From Ficedula albicollis (Eukaryota; Chordata; Aves; Passeriformes; Muscicapidae), in NCBI RefSeq assembly GCF_000247815.1, contig NW_004775881.1:902200-966199 (forward strand): DNA of 64,000 nt, in the 5' to 3' direction. The position numbers and the translations under genes are program-made. Within the stretch, counting starts at the first letter, position 1. The number at the start of each line of letters is the position of its first letter. Below the pieces are notes generated by a model, which saw nothing but the letters and a program-made list of their open reading frames with translations, did not search any database and was not told the origin of the DNA. Positions 1-15,320 of the stretch are shown here, in pieces.

Positions 1-1899
1 GCAGTTTAAACTACACTGCAAATTGAATTAAATTCTCAAAAAGACCCGCCAGAGAGAACAGTATTTTATTAGATCCCAGCCTTGAAAGCACTTCTATATA
101 GAATTGCAGAGGAGTGCTTTAAAATTGTCCTTATGGTGATTTTAATGGAAGCAAGTCCCAGGGCTGGTTCAAGGCAGCTGGTCCAGTGTTTCTCTTTTTG
201 CATTGGCAGGAGTACATCACTAATCTGAAAGCTGTTGAAAGTCTTCTAGTGATGCCTTTTTTCCATGTTTGTGTTTTGTATTTTCTGGCTGAGTTAGACC
301 ATATCCTGTAAACTTATTTATTGTGCTTCGTATTCATTGCAATGACATCTACTGTGGAAGGGAGGGAGAAAGCTTATTAACCACAGGCTTGCCTCCTGCT
401 GCCTGCAGTCAGAGATGGCCTGGGACAACACTTTCGGCAGATGTTTCTGCTTTATAAATCAATGGAAACTTCACAGAGATACTTCCCTCTTCAGTCCAAA
501 AGCAAATGCCAACAAGTCAGAGATCCACTAACTTTGTGCTGGACAGCAATAATCTTATTTGTTTTTTAAATATTTTTTATATATACACAAGGTAGCTATC
601 AGAAAGTTGTCTTCAACATTGCTTTAAATGGCATCTCTTAGAGCAATAAAGCTGCTGTCCACTTGCAGGGAGCAGTCTTGCTGTCTTTGCCTGCAAATGA
701 AACGTCAGTGTAAGCTACAGCCTGGAAGAGACAGGCATGCAAAAGACACAAACAATCAGCCATCATCATGGATTGGTATTTTCTGGTAATGAATCTCCAT
801 GGACTCTATGGAACAAATATGTACTTCAAAGGATAAAAGATAAATACGCCATTATATCCAAACAAACAGGAGAAATGCATCTTTCTTCTGCAAATTATCT
901 TCTTGCTTTGTCAAGAAGAGGCTGACAGGTGAATAAAGAATATGGATTGGAGGGAAAGGGAAGGCTTAACATCTGTGCCCACTTATGAATCCACAAAGAT
1001 GGGAACTTATGACCCATTTCTCAACATAGCACTCCTGTCTACTACTGCTTAGGTGCAGTTGTTCCCAAGCAATTGCAAAGAGAAAATAGGCACTTTTAAT
1101 ATTTTGCCCAAGAAACCTCATCTATGGTTTCAGATCACAAATGTGAAACCAGTCTGAAATGGGTACCCTCCAGGACTTCTCTTGGTCTCATACTTTGCTG
1201 GTTGTGTAAAGGAAACCAGGTAATTGTGACTGAAGGAGCTGTTTAATTTCCATGTGTGTGTTTGCTGCAAGAATGATTACACGTGTGGGAAACAGACTCT
1301 CATACATCCCACTCGTGTTACAGAGACAGGGGGAACTTTTGGTTCTACAGTAGGAACTGTGAATTCAGATACACATCTTTTAGTGATGGGAACCTCAGCT
1401 GTGTTGAAACCGCAATTGATATTTCAGTGGTAGAAACATCAACTGTCCTGTCAAGAAAGATAAGCTACTGGGAGTATTTTTTGCATCAGCAAGTAACAAA
1501 ATAAACTCCACTGACTGCTTGCCATAAGAGAGCTAGAGATGACTGAATCAGGCCATAGCTGGAGTTAATGTTCCTTTCATGTTTAGGAATCTGTGTATTT
1601 GGTGGGATATCTGCATGAAGAAGCTGTTGTGCTGTCTCTGAGCATCATCTTCTCTCAAACACCCTAGAAGCATGTGCATAGACTGCACAATAGCAAGAGT
1701 TTCCTATAGTTCAGTTGGCATTTCTGTATTGGGTCAAAAAGCCCATGAGGCCATCAAATTTGAGAGAGATGATTTCTTGTAGTGGCTGACATTTAAATGC
1801 CCACTGTTGTGTAACACAGTGGTCAGTCTAAGTAGGCCATGCCAGCAACTTGTAAATGTACAGTTGCCTACCTTTGTCCTTATCCAGCTAAGCTTCATT
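1..1899. other. Intergenic, no gene recognised
   Basis: This is AT-rich unique-looking DNA. Open frames are at most about 107 codons, lack recognisable domains and overlap on both strands. I see no repeat family, RNA gene or clear promoter. The right end merges into a probable retroviral LTR whose start cannot be fixed. Confidence 0.6.
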
Positions 1900-2235
1900 T
1901 TTCTAATAGCATTTAGCAAGTGACATTGAGATAAAAAAGGATACGAGAAGTGTGGGTTGTGCAAGCAGGATATAGGATGGGACATACAGGACAAAAGGAG
2001 CAGGATGTTAGCCGGTGACCAGCAAACAGTAACACAGGTAAAGGTAGGGATATCCATATATGGTGAACTGTGATGTTATTGGTTAATCAAGAAGAACAGT
2101 GCATAAGGCAATGTTTAAGGTCATTAGATGATTGTAGTGTTAAGAGGTATATTTACATTATATAAATGTAATGTTTGGCCCAATAAATCGGCTTCTGATC
2201 ATCAGTCAGTCGTTTCCACTTCTTGAATCCTGACA
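1900..2235 (+). mobile_element. Probable 5' LTR of an ERVK-type endogenous retrovirus (3' part secure)
   Basis: The segment ends in TGACA at 2231-2235 and is followed two bases later by a primer-binding-like site. An AATAAA signal lies at about 2182 and a TATA-like AT-rich stretch at about 2147-2168. This order (TATA, AATAAA, CA end, PBS, leader, gag) is that of a 5' LTR. The left end is not determined. The U3 motif with ATTGGTTAA resembles one in the LTR near 30 kb, which suggests related families. Confidence 0.6.
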
Positions 2236-2237
2236 AA

Positions 2238-2258
2238 TGGTGCCCCATGTGAGGAGCG
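2238..2258 (+). other. Retroviral primer-binding site, tRNA-Lys-like
   Basis: The site starts TGGTGCCCCATGTGAGGAG, two bases after the LTR end. It resembles the lysine-tRNA PBS used by betaretroviruses and ERVK elements (TGGTGCCCAACGTG-type), with a few mismatches. A gag-like ATG follows about 120 bases downstream, as expected for a leader. Confidence 0.6.
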
Positions 2259-2376
2259 AATCAGCTCCCTGCTGACTGTTGGTGAGCCTCCAGGAACTGT
2301 GAAGTGCTGCTGAAAGAAGCAGGATCGGGCCCAAGCAATCCCTGTATCCACTGACTGCGGGTGAGCCTGGGAGAAC

Positions 2377-2868
2377 ATGGGACAGGAAATGTCCAACAAG
2401 CAGAGAGGCATTTATGAGTGCCTGAGGGCGCTCCTGGAAAGATATAACAAGACTCTCCCTAAGCAGAAATTTAGGAATATCCTTAAGTGGGTCTTAGTAA
2501 AATTTCCCAAGGTTACCCGTGTGAGCATTTTTATGGTGCAACTCTGGGTCATGGTCAGGGTTAAGCTGCATGACTTAACTACAAGGAGAGATGAACAGGC
2601 CCTGAAAATGCTTCCTGCAATGTTCCAAATTTTGGAAGCCATGAAAGCACAGGAGCAAATCCAGAAACCCCTTATCTCTTCACTAAATAGTGAGAGTGAG
2701 GAGGACTGGGAACCTGTTCATGAGAGGCCGCAGCCCTCTGCTCCCCCTGGGCCTTACAGAGCCCCTGCACCTCTGGCTTCTCTTTTGCTTGTTAATCAAA
2801 GTAACCATGACTGCCCAATTTACATTCTGGCTAATACTGGCTTCCCCATGAGCACTAGGCAGAAGTAA
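2377..2868 (+). pseudogene. ERV gag remnant (matrix end), truncated
   Basis: This open frame of 163 codons starts MGQE, so residue 2 is a glycine that could be myristoylated as in retroviral matrix proteins. Residues 1-90 are basic and helical in style, like the matrix domain of betaretroviral Gag. A proline-rich part follows with PPGPY near residue 127, which looks like a PPxY late-budding motif. Position is decisive: it sits directly behind an LTR, a lysine-type PBS and a short leader. Intact Gag would be several hundred residues longer with capsid and nucleocapsid. Here the frame stops soon after the proline-rich part and no capsid, protease or polymerase follows, so the provirus was deleted or recombined at about 2.85 kb. 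The ERVK-type call is from the PBS and matrix style and needs a protein search. Confidence 0.6.
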
Positions 2869-5800
2869 ACCATTTAGTGCTGTGGGGAGCTCAGGCTACT
2901 GTAATCATCCTTTCTGGTCAAAATTTCTGTAGACCCATTCCTCATCTTCCTCTTGCCTAAAATCTGGAAAAGGTGCTTGAGACAGTTATTTCACAGATGT
3001 GCAAAATCACTCTGCTTTCCTGTACAGATGTACAGCATCATTTCCAGTGCACAGCAGCAGCTTTCAGGATGGGCCATTGTGTTTTATTATTTGCTCCTCT
3101 TTAAATATTTCTTCATGTACCAGCAAGTTCCTGAGCTCACTTTCTAATGGCATAGGCAATCTTGATTTTTTAAAAAATTCTTAACACTCCATATGCCTCT
3201 GTTGTTAATTTATAATTTGTGATTATTATGTATAGATCAGATTACCTCTCTTTCTTCTTTTCCAATAGGTACTTTATTACATTGATGGCTTTGCTCAGTG
3301 CCTCATCATGCTGGTATAAAGGAGACTTGCAGCCATGTGTCTGGGACTTCATTGCAATTTATTTAAAACTCTGAATCAGTGGTGGGTGCAGCCTATGGTC
3401 ATGTACCACTATGTGAAGAGTGACATGCTTAGTACAGCAGGTCCTCGTTTGTGGTGCTGTCTCCTGCTAATCCTCTATCTGGAAATGAGGGGTTTTGGGC
3501 CACATGAAGAGGCACTCAGCCACTGCATGCTCTGTGCCCAGAGGTGGATTCTGCAAGGGCAGAGCTTGGAGTGGGTCACTTTCCCAGGCTGGGGCTTGGG
3601 GTATAAAAGCAGAGCAAGTCTTCTGTCCCTGTGAAAGTCTGTACCAAGAGAGCATCCTAAAGTTGACAGGTTGAGCTCCCCTCCCTTCCTTACTGGGAAG
3701 GAAATGACAATTTTCCTTGTAATGTGAAGATGCATCTCTTGCTCCCTTTGGCCTTTACTGCAACCCTTGGAGGAGGAGAACTCAGCTGTTCCATTCACTA
3801 GAGGCCACTGCAGCATCACCCACCTGGGTGTTTACACTTGCATTTTAGAGTGTTGCTCTAGAGACTGTGTTCTGACTATGAACTCACTTCTATATTTTTT
3901 ATTTAATATACTGATATTCTCTCTTAGCAACAATGAAATCTTCACTGTTTCTGGGTGTCACAGTAGAAACACACAGCAATACAACATATTAAGTTCATGC
4001 AGCAATAGCCAATTTTTACTGAGCGCTGTTCCCCTTACATAGTTTTGAAAGTCCACATGGTTAGTCCTGATTGGCTGAATTAGTTGCCACCCAGCTAACT
4101 TGCTGCCCTTGTCCTCAACGGCCTAGACCTGCTCCCCAGTGGTCCAGACTGGTCAACTTACACAATTAAGGTAGTTATATAGTTAGTTATTTTTCAGTTA
4201 TAAAATTATAGTTAGGATTATTTATAACTGTGAGGCCTCCAGTTATAAACTGGAGCTCCTAGCCACCACACCCAGGGCAAGTTTGTCATGCTTCTTACAG
4301 CAGTAGGTGACATAATGTCCTTTCTAGCTATTATAAGAAACCAGTCCATGGAGACATGAAACCTTTGACACTCAAGTGCCATAGTCAAACCTTGTTCTCT
4401 TTTACAACACACTGACACTTCCATTAGAATCTGGGAGACTTAAACTCATGCTTTAGGAAAGACCTCATCAGTACCTCTCATGGAAGAGTCCAAGGGCTTC
4501 TTTGTTTTTCACTTACTGAGCTGTTTTAGCAGCTCAGGGTTAAACTTCTCCAATAAAAATCCTCTGATTGACTATCTCAGACCTTCTAATGCTACCAGCA
4601 TTTTATGGTCCTATCTGCACAGATCCATTTTCAGACTCTCAGGTCAATTAACTGGATTAAGCATTAATTTCCTTTTTTTCATTTCTAATTTTGAGGCATA
4701 CCTGTCCTTTTTTACCTGTCTCTGCTGGCATACCTAGAGCGTGATGGTCTGCTTGGTCTTGGTACCTCTCTAGCCCATTTGCTCTGTTCATTTTTCTCCT
4801 AGGAATGTATTTATATTACACATATAGGGTATTTTTGATTTTTCAGCTTTTCATTCTTGTGCAGAGTGTCTACCCCCGGTATTTTCCCTCTGATAGAAAT
4901 TTGGTTCATGTAAACCTTTGCAGCCTTTCCACCATCAAAAATGTAATGTGTTCATTCAAATCATCAAAGCCATTGAAATTTTAATTGCTGTAGAGGTCTT
5001 CTCCTTTGCTACATGAACATAAATCTGTGCTCCATTTCTGCCCTAGAACCTGCCAAAACATTGTATCAAGCACATAGAAAGCATTTGGCATCAACCACCT
5101 CCCCAAAAACTTCTCCTTTAAGAGGGGAAAATTCCTTTTTTCTGTGTTACATTCTTTCAATAACCTACATAAATGAGACTGCTAAAGGTTTGGCCAGGTT
5201 TCTGCCCTTCTTCAGAGTCTATGCAGACTGCTTCTGCAGTCTCTCTGCCTCCTTGCCTCTTCTTTCTCCATTTGGTTAAGGCCTGTGCTTTCACAATTAA
5301 CACCCTTTTTCCTGTGGTTTTCCTTGAAATATTAACATTACTCTTCCTGGCTGTTGCAGCAGACCTCTCATTAGAGGCAGAAATAAGACACAGACTCTCA
5401 TTCAACAACATGAAAAGGGTTCCAGTTTATTCTTCTTTACAAATTAGTCATCCTGACTCTGACTACAGCAATCTCCTACTGCAGGGCCCAACTGCAAACT
5501 GTCTGCTGCTTATTTACTGCTAGACTCCATCTACAAGTATTGGTTTGTAGGCTCTGACCACAGGCTTTTACCTAGCTCAACTATGACTGCAGGCTCTAAC
5601 TCCATCAGGCCCAGACTGACCTCATAGCAGATCTTTCACTGCAGCAACTCTCTTCCTCATTTCATTCTTCTTTGTGTCTCTCTGGTGTTGGGAAGGATGA
5701 ATTAGGAAAACCTTATAAATATGAGTGCTTAGCGAAGGATTTTGAAACCATAAGCAAAATAGAAATGATAGCAGTTTTCGACTGTGGGGCTGAGAGCAAC

Positions 5801-5878
5801 CATGTGAACATTTAAAGCCTCTTTCCTTCGTTTAGGTAATGCCAAATGCCACAAATACCAAAGAGCCAGAAGACATCC
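2869..5878. other. Intergenic, no gene recognised
   Basis: AT-rich sequence follows the broken gag. Several frames of 60-116 codons occur (the longest at 5173-5523) but none shows a domain, codon pattern or splice context that I can support. No retroviral capsid or pol remnant was recognised here, so the downstream provirus seems lost. Confidence 0.55.
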
Positions 5879-6241
5879 TGTTCCAAGTATGGCAGGAAAA
5901 GTTTAGAGATAAGGTTTATAGATAAGAAAGCAGTAAAACATGGTATTATAGCAATTCCTATAGGTGGCTTGCAAATATTAGGAAATTAGTATCTTGTAGT
6001 AGATTGGTTAGTGGAAATTAGAATGCTCAACATAGAAGAAGACTTATTGTATTGTAAACGGGAAATCGCTCTCTATTCTTCTCTCGCTCTTATTCTCTAT
6101 TACTCTCTCTCTGTCCTGCTCTGAGTTGTGGCTGGCAGCTCTTAGCAGGACCCTGTATACCCACGCCCTTACAATAAACTACAAACTTCAAGACCAGACT
6201 ATAGAGAGCTCCTGAGTTTGTCCTGACAACTGTCCCTGACA
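5879..6241 (+). mobile_element. Probable solo LTR (avian ERV)
   Basis: The segment opens with TGTTCC and has a pyrimidine-rich CTCT tract at about 6068-6118. An AATAAA lies at about 6173 and two closely spaced CCTGACA ends at 6228 and 6241. The polyadenylation signal about 55-65 bases before a CA end is LTR-like. No PBS or gag follows, so it is probably a solo LTR. I could not find a convincing target-site duplication, and the left boundary is a guess. Confidence 0.5.
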
Positions 6242-8910
6242 ATAACTCCCACTCTCTGGATCATTCCTTCTTCTACAGGGCTCCTCTACGTCCTCAAGTT
6301 CCTCTTCCTCCAAGATCCTCCTAGTCAGCCAACCCACCACTTATATCACACTCATCTTTATTAGTCACAGATGCAACCCATTAAGGGCAAGGCTGTTCCT
6401 CCTCTTTGTAATTAGTACAACTGTGACTTATCAGGGGTGACCTCACCTGTAAACTCTTCTTCCACACCTACACCTGGCACTAGCCTAGTCTAGAACTTGA
6501 ACGCACCAAGGAAATCTTATGATGGATCTGGCCTCTTTATCCAAATGCCAGCTCTCTTAGTTTATGCCACAAAAAAATGGATCTCCATATGCAATTCTTC
6601 CTGAATTCAGGATATGCATACTTTTCAGACCTGAATGTCTTCAATTGGGATCTGTGGCTCTCTGGAGTGGCCAGAGCATGAGATTCAGTCTTGGAGCATG
6701 TGAGGATCCCCAAGTGTCCTTCTGTGGTACTCCATTCCCAACATGACAACTTAATAACATTTCAGACACCTGAGAATATAAATGGACATTTTTCAAGTGG
6801 ACAGGCTGAAAGCCTTATCTGAAAAAGTGTGTATTTCAGTACAGGACTGAGCATCTTCAGCTAGGACTGTGCTTCTGGCTCCATCACTGTTCATTTTTGG
6901 ATATGACACCACCCATGACTTAGCTGCCTTACCCATAAAATGAAGGTAACAATCTTTATCTTATTTGTACAGTGCCCTAATCAGCAAAGTCGTGGCACTG
7001 CATAGCTAAGTTGACTGAAATGTGTGATTTATTTTTGCTGAAGCCTCTATCTTCTCAAAAACCTGAGTTAATGGAAGTAGTAGTTGGACAACTGGAGAAG
7101 TAACTGGATCAGGAGCTGTATTTGTGAACAGCAGCAGGAGTATATTACTCATGTGAATAATTCATCTGACAAAGACATATACTTTGCATTATAGTTTTCT
7201 TAAAACAATCGACTGCAAATATTGCAGTCTGCTGAATTATTTGAGTGATGATTCAATGCAATTTAAAATCCAATTATTGAATTATTGAAATGCATCATTT
7301 TCTTAAAACAATGGACTGTAAATATAACAGTCTGCTGAATTATTATTAGAGATAAGTCAATGCAATTTAAGATCCAATTATTGAATTATTGAATTCCTTA
7401 CTCCCAGAGACTTATTTGAATAGCTTCTGAATAAGTAGGTTCACACTAACTCCAACTGGAAGTTGCCTTTGCAAAGTGGGTTTGAGCACTGCCTCAAACA
7501 TGGTTGACAGAAAAATGGTCCCTCAAGGATCATGGGCTACTTGGCTGCTTTTGCAGTCAGTACCTGATCAAGTGCTACCTGTTGCAGTAATATTTGTTTT
7601 AAAGAATGGAGGTTGATAAAACCTTGCCTTTTGCTTTAGGTGGCTAAGTGACTCTTGACTTTGTATTTGTATGACACACTAAAGCTCAGGTTTGCACAGT
7701 AATTTTTGGTCATATGAACATTTCTGCTCAGAATGAACTTCTGTGAACTCAACAACAGCTAGCCTTCATAAGGGTTCATTCTAAATTTAGCTTAGCAGCC
7801 TTGAAAACTTTCAAACCCTGTGTTTGTTGGTTCCTGAGCACTCACTGCCTTCTGGTTAAATAAGCCTGTGTGGCATGAATAGTGCTTCATAGTATCTGTT
7901 TGAATGTGTTTGAATGAATGGCTTTAGTAGGTCCTGAATGTTATTCTTTCATTCATAGTTGCAAAAAAGTGTCTGTATCTCATGGGGACAATGACAGCCA
8001 CTCCCTTCTGTCAACTTCTCTCTTCTTCTATTTGATTTCACAAGATGAATTGAGTCAATGCACTGAATGGCCGTCTGGTTTCTGTAGGACCTGCTGGAAG
8101 TGGATCAGAAGACTGTGGTTATACTGAGTCAGTTCTCTGGAGGGGAGAACAGCATTACTGGTGGACAGGATCTGTCTGGGAACTGCTGCAAGGTGTGACT
8201 CTGTATCCTGTTTAGTTTCTTTGGAGAGATAATGTTCCAGTGAGAGTAATTATGTCTTGTGCACCTCAAGTCCCCTTGATCATAATCAGATCTTCTCTCT
8301 CTTCCTACTCAGTGGGTCAGAGCTGCTTTTTCTCCTGGTTAGTTGAACTGCATGATACAACCCTCACAGCTTGGGCAGATCCACCAGATCTATTTCTTCA
8401 CATCCACTTCATTGTTATCAACTTCATGTCTTCACCACCCTTCCCCTTCCAGACAGCAGGGAAGGCAGAGATGATGGTCCTTACCAGAGAGGGACAAGTT
8501 GAACTCTCATGAATTCCCTTGGCTGGGAGAGGAATGCCAAGCAGATATTTCAAGTGGAGCAAGTAGCATGGGATGAGGAGAGTGAAATTCTTAGAAAAGA
8601 GGAATTCAGCCAGATAGCACAGAAAAAGAGACTGAAAAAAAGAGAAGTTAAGTGTTGGAAAAAGAGGAGGTAATCAGCTTCTTACATGCAGGTAGCAAGA
8701 ATAAAGACTCTAGTATCTTCCCAGATCTCTCACTGCCTTTGTGTTCATCCTGGAAGTAATTGCTTTATTACTGGTTTTGGGGATGCAGTTTTGATGCACC
8801 AAATTTAGATTTTTCAAACTACCTTTTTCATCTTCGGGTTGAATAGGACACAAGACATGGTCTATTATGTGGTATTTGGAATTAGGTAGGAGAAGACCCA
8901 CAGGGAATCA
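6242..8910. other. Intergenic with an old local duplication
   Basis: No gene was recognised. The only structure seen is a diverged direct repeat at 7195-7393, listed separately. Open frames reach 90 codons (8240-8512) without recognisable content. Confidence 0.55.
7195..7393 (+). repeat. Diverged tandem duplication, about 95 bp, two copies
   Basis: Copies at about 7195-7289 and 7298-7393 share the beginning TTTTCTTAAAACAAT, the phrase CAGTCTGCTGAATTAT and the end CAATTATTGAATTATTGAA. They differ at many positions, so the duplication is old, unlike the near-identical duplications elsewhere in the window. Confidence 0.8.
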
Positions 8911-9190
8911 TGTCCTGCCCCCTAACTTACCCACAGACTGTTAGTGAAAATACTGGTATTCAGCCCTGCTATGGCATGGAGTATGGAATTTCAGAACTGA
9001 AATTACTGTCCTTAAGTGAACGCTAACCATGTGACCAGGCAGGCTGCTTGCTCTGTTAATGTCCTGCCCCCTAACTTACTCACAGACTGTTAGTGAAAAT
9101 ACTGGTATTCAGCCCTGCTATGGCATGGAGTATGGAATTTCAGAACTGAAATTACTGTCCTTAAGTGAACGCTAACCATGTGACCAGGCA
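8911..9190 (+). repeat. Near-identical 131-bp direct duplication
   Basis: The copies at 8911-9041 and 9060-9190 differ at about one base. They are separated by an 18-base spacer not present in either copy. The period is 149 bp. High identity implies a recent event or an unmerged contig overlap. Confidence 0.9.
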
Positions 9191-12100
9191 AAGGAATGCA
9201 TTTACTTGGTCAGTAAACATCTTTCTAAGGGAATTAATATAATTTGGCTTCCAATTTCTCCTCACCAGGCAGATTTTATTTAGTTAATACCAGAAAGATC
9301 ATAGGCTGTGCTGTTTTATTCTGCACAAGATGACTGTTCTCCATGTTATTGTGCTGGAGCTCTTCTTAGGGGTGCTTCAGGACAAACCCAAGCACAGGAC
9401 ATGAAAAAGCTCAGCTGCTTTACCGACATTGTAGCAGCCTCAGCAACCTACTCGGGAAGCTTAGAGCTGACTTTGCAATTTTTGGCCTTCATCTCTGGCA
9501 TCAAAGTTAATTGGGATAATTTAGAGTTTACACCCATCTCCCTGAGGATTTGGTTAAAAATACATGTAATGTTTGTTTTAAAATAATTTCTTTTGATTGG
9601 AAGAATTTGGAAGTGTTTCTCTCCCCTAGTTTTAAAAGGTGTCATTTTTTCAGGAACGCTGAGATGTTGATTAATAAAATTCCGAAAGCATTAACTCAAT
9701 TGAGTGGACTCCAACTTTTCCTTTTTTTATTGTTATGACTTGTGAAAATAAAGGCAATAAAAAAATTCCCAGCAGCTCTGTTAAACTGTATCTTCAGCAG
9801 CCTCCCTCCCGATAGCCTTACCAGATGTTTTGCAATGTTAGACACAGGGCTATTTGCTCTTAGGGGAAGGTTGAGCAAAGCCTTGGCTCAGCACCATGAG
9901 GGCTTGTGACCCTCTTTCTCAGGCACCTTGGACACCAGCCTGTGTCCTGGTTAAGAACCAGATAGTTTGGTCTCCCTGCTTTAAGGACTCCTCAGGGAGG
10001 AGCAGCTACCTTTGGTTGCCCTATTCCACCCTCCTGATGAGAGCTTATATGACGTGGTGGTCAGGTCCATTTTCTTCATATTCCATCCTTTCTGAGGCTG
10101 GTGGATGGAGGGTCTGGCTGTACCAAGTCAGGGCCACCTCCCATCCAAGGATGGCTATGGCCACCCAATGCTGGGAGATCCACCAAGAGAGACCCTTCTC
10201 TCTGGAGGCTGAGCTTCTAAGACCCAGATGAGTTATGCCCTCTGAGTGGAGCTGGAAAGGCTGCAAGCCTTTCTGTTTGGCAGGGACAACGGGGGCTGAG
10301 GACTGGAGAGGTGGAGGCAGGGACTGCTCATGCTCCCATCTGCTGGCCAGGTAAGGATTTATTGCCCTGGCTGCATTTGGGACATGGACTGCTCAGAATA
10401 GCCATCCATCCTACATGTCTGAGTGAGCTGCCATGGGAGATTCATTTGTAAGCCAGCCTTCCTTCTTCCTGAAGTTTCTTTCTCCTTTTATACTGCAAAG
10501 GCTAATATATTGTTCAAATTAAAGCAGGCCTGGGGTCTGATGACAGAGGTGGTTATTGAGTGGAATGGACTGATGAGGAGTGGGTAATATATTTAAAGAC
10601 TGTAGGAGACACCAGGGATGATATAGTCTAATTTATTTGATTTAGCATAATTTATAGTACACTAGACTATGTTGTCCTTCTTCAGGATTTTTATCAGGAA
10701 ATCTGCATTCAATATTTAAGTATCTCTGGGCAGAAGCATTCTCCTTCTTTTATTATTTTGGCTTTGAGCATATCATGTAACACAGAAGAATTTTCAAGTG
10801 TATGAAAGGTTTTAATAATTTAAAATAGAAAAGGAAAGAAGTTTGAAATCTAAGACCAACAAGGGAGAGGGATTCCTGCTTCACCCTTTTTACCCAGGGC
10901 ATGGGGTGGATTTGTTAAAGAAAGGAAACACTGTATCTGCATTAATGTTGCTTTCTTTTGTCATTAGGATAGAGCCAGACTTGGTAGAGTCCCCGACATC
11001 CAAAAACTAGTGTTTTAGCTGGTGTAAATGAGGACTGAGCCTCTCTGCTTATGCCCAATAAAAACCACAGATGTGATCTGTTCTGCACCACCTTTTCTGA
11101 AATGTTTCTTGATTTTTGGGCTGGAATTTTTTTTAGTTTAATAGATGATAGTCCATTTCTTAGATGCTCTAAGCATGATTTTTGCATGGTAAAACCACTG
11201 TATTTTGTAAGTTAGTCTTCTAATAATTTCATCCCTTTCAAAGATAATTGATAAATGAAAATACCTCAGGTGAAACTGGGTCTGTCGTTAGGGCAGAAGT
11301 GCTGTGGCACAAGATCAGGTCTCTGAGCACACCATCAGGGGACACTCCATTGTTTTTCCTGGAAGTTTGAACTTTTCCACTGGAACTTTACCTGGAAGTT
11401 TAAACTTTCTGTTTTCCAGAACCAGAAGGTGAGGTAGGATGGCAATTTGTGCCTTGTGAAATGATGCACTGAACGAACATATCAGCAGATGCCATATTCA
11501 AAACATCTTAAATGTTCATAGAATTATCTAATTCTTGAATTTGTGACATGTCATGGTTTCAGCAGCTCTGCTGGACCTTCCCCTAATGTGATTTACTTCT
11601 AGACATGTTCCATGTTTTTGCGGTTTGCATCTAATTAAAGCATAGTGGACTGTAGCCCTTGAGCTCTCAGCCTTAAGGTGTTCAGTTGGGAAAGTTTAAT
11701 CCCTAATGATCTACAAACTGCAACACTATATAAAACCTTTGTTGACAGTCAAACACACTTGAGTGTTAAAGGTTTTAATAGGCTTAGAGTTAATTCTGGA
11801 GTCCACCATCTGCATACATCTGTAATTTCAAGCATCTCTTACTTGGTTGGTTTCACATATCATACCTGAAAGTGTTTTTGAAAATTTGGCTGCTCCATGG
11901 AGAGTTTCATGATTCATGTGTATCTTCACTAACTGCTTCAGTTCTTTTCATTTTGTTTCTTACATTTTTTCTTCACACCTTTTCCCCACTGGAAGATGTT
12001 CTTAAATACTTAATCAGGACTGTGGTTTGCAATGCACTTTATCACACACCTTTTCTATGCCAAAACCCTTTACACACTCTATTAATGTTAACTTTCCACA

Positions 12101-12847
12101 TACTAATGTATTTATTTGTGAAATGGCCTTTAAAGACGGTGTAGATGGTGGAAGGCAAAGTGCAGTGGGATAAATCCACACTTGGAGCCCTGCCTCTTTC
12201 ATACGGTTTACACCCCTGCTGTGGAGGCAGGGCTTGTGATTCTGCAATCTCTCCTTCCTGCAATACCAGCAGCATGGGTGGGGCAGCGCCACACTCGTTT
12301 GAGGGGAAAAACGATGGACTGGGACCTGCGGGGGAGAAGGTGTGGATGGGTGTGCCCCATTTCTGGCAGGTGCCCGAGGTGTCATTGGGTGCCTGATTTC
12401 TGGCCAGGGACATTTGTTTCAGCTGGTAGGATCCTGTTCAGAAAATGTAGGACAGTCGCCTGAAGGCAGATGGAGAACACTGAAGCTTCCAAAAAACCCT
12501 CTTTGTTCCTTTACCCTGGACAGCCCTTAGGAGCTGGGCTGGGAGCCGGGGGTGGTTTATTGTAAATAGAAGAGTCAGTCTTCCTTACATGTATGAACCT
12601 TTTACTTCCTGGCAGCTCTTGTCAAAATAATCCTGTTTTCCTCAAAACATGTGTGTCTTTGGGCTCTTGAGAAGGCTGAGGGCCTGTGCTTGTCTCTTCA
12701 GGCAGCTAGAGGGGGTGGGGGCACAACACCAACATTGGCTGCACTGGCAGCTCTCAAAACTTCCCGTGTTATTTTCATAGTTCCAGCCCCCAGAATGCTT
12801 TGGTTAGGTTGGAATCTTAGCTTTATGGGATTTTTTCTTTCTCTCTC
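9191..12847. other. Intergenic, no gene recognised
   Basis: Mixed-composition DNA. Overlapping frames of 60-123 codons on both strands at 9.9-10.3 kb and 12.0-12.5 kb have no recognisable domain. No CR1 or LTR signature was recognised. It ends in a T-rich tract (12848-12866). Confidence 0.5.
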
Positions 12848-15196
<2,349 letters not shown>

Positions 15197-15320
15197 AGGC
15201 CCCTAACATACATTTAACTTTGAAATCTGGCTAAGCACCATTAACTTTAATGGCCCAGAGCACATGGTTCAGGCTAAGCATGTGCTGAAGTGCTCTTCTG
15301 ATTGTGGACAGATTAGGCCC
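15197..15320. repeat. Possible ancient MITE-like amniote repeat
   Basis: The ends are loosely inverted (GGCCCCTAA near the left, TTAGGCCC at the right). The interior has AAGCATGTGCTGAAGTGC and a CATTAACTTTAATGG phrase, resembling old non-autonomous DNA repeats seen in birds, crocodiles and turtles. The match is from memory of motif style only. Confidence 0.35.

Noticed and set aside
5157..5523. Possible exon or retroviral coding remnant
   Set aside because: The frames of 84-116 codons overlap on both strands and show no recognisable motif.
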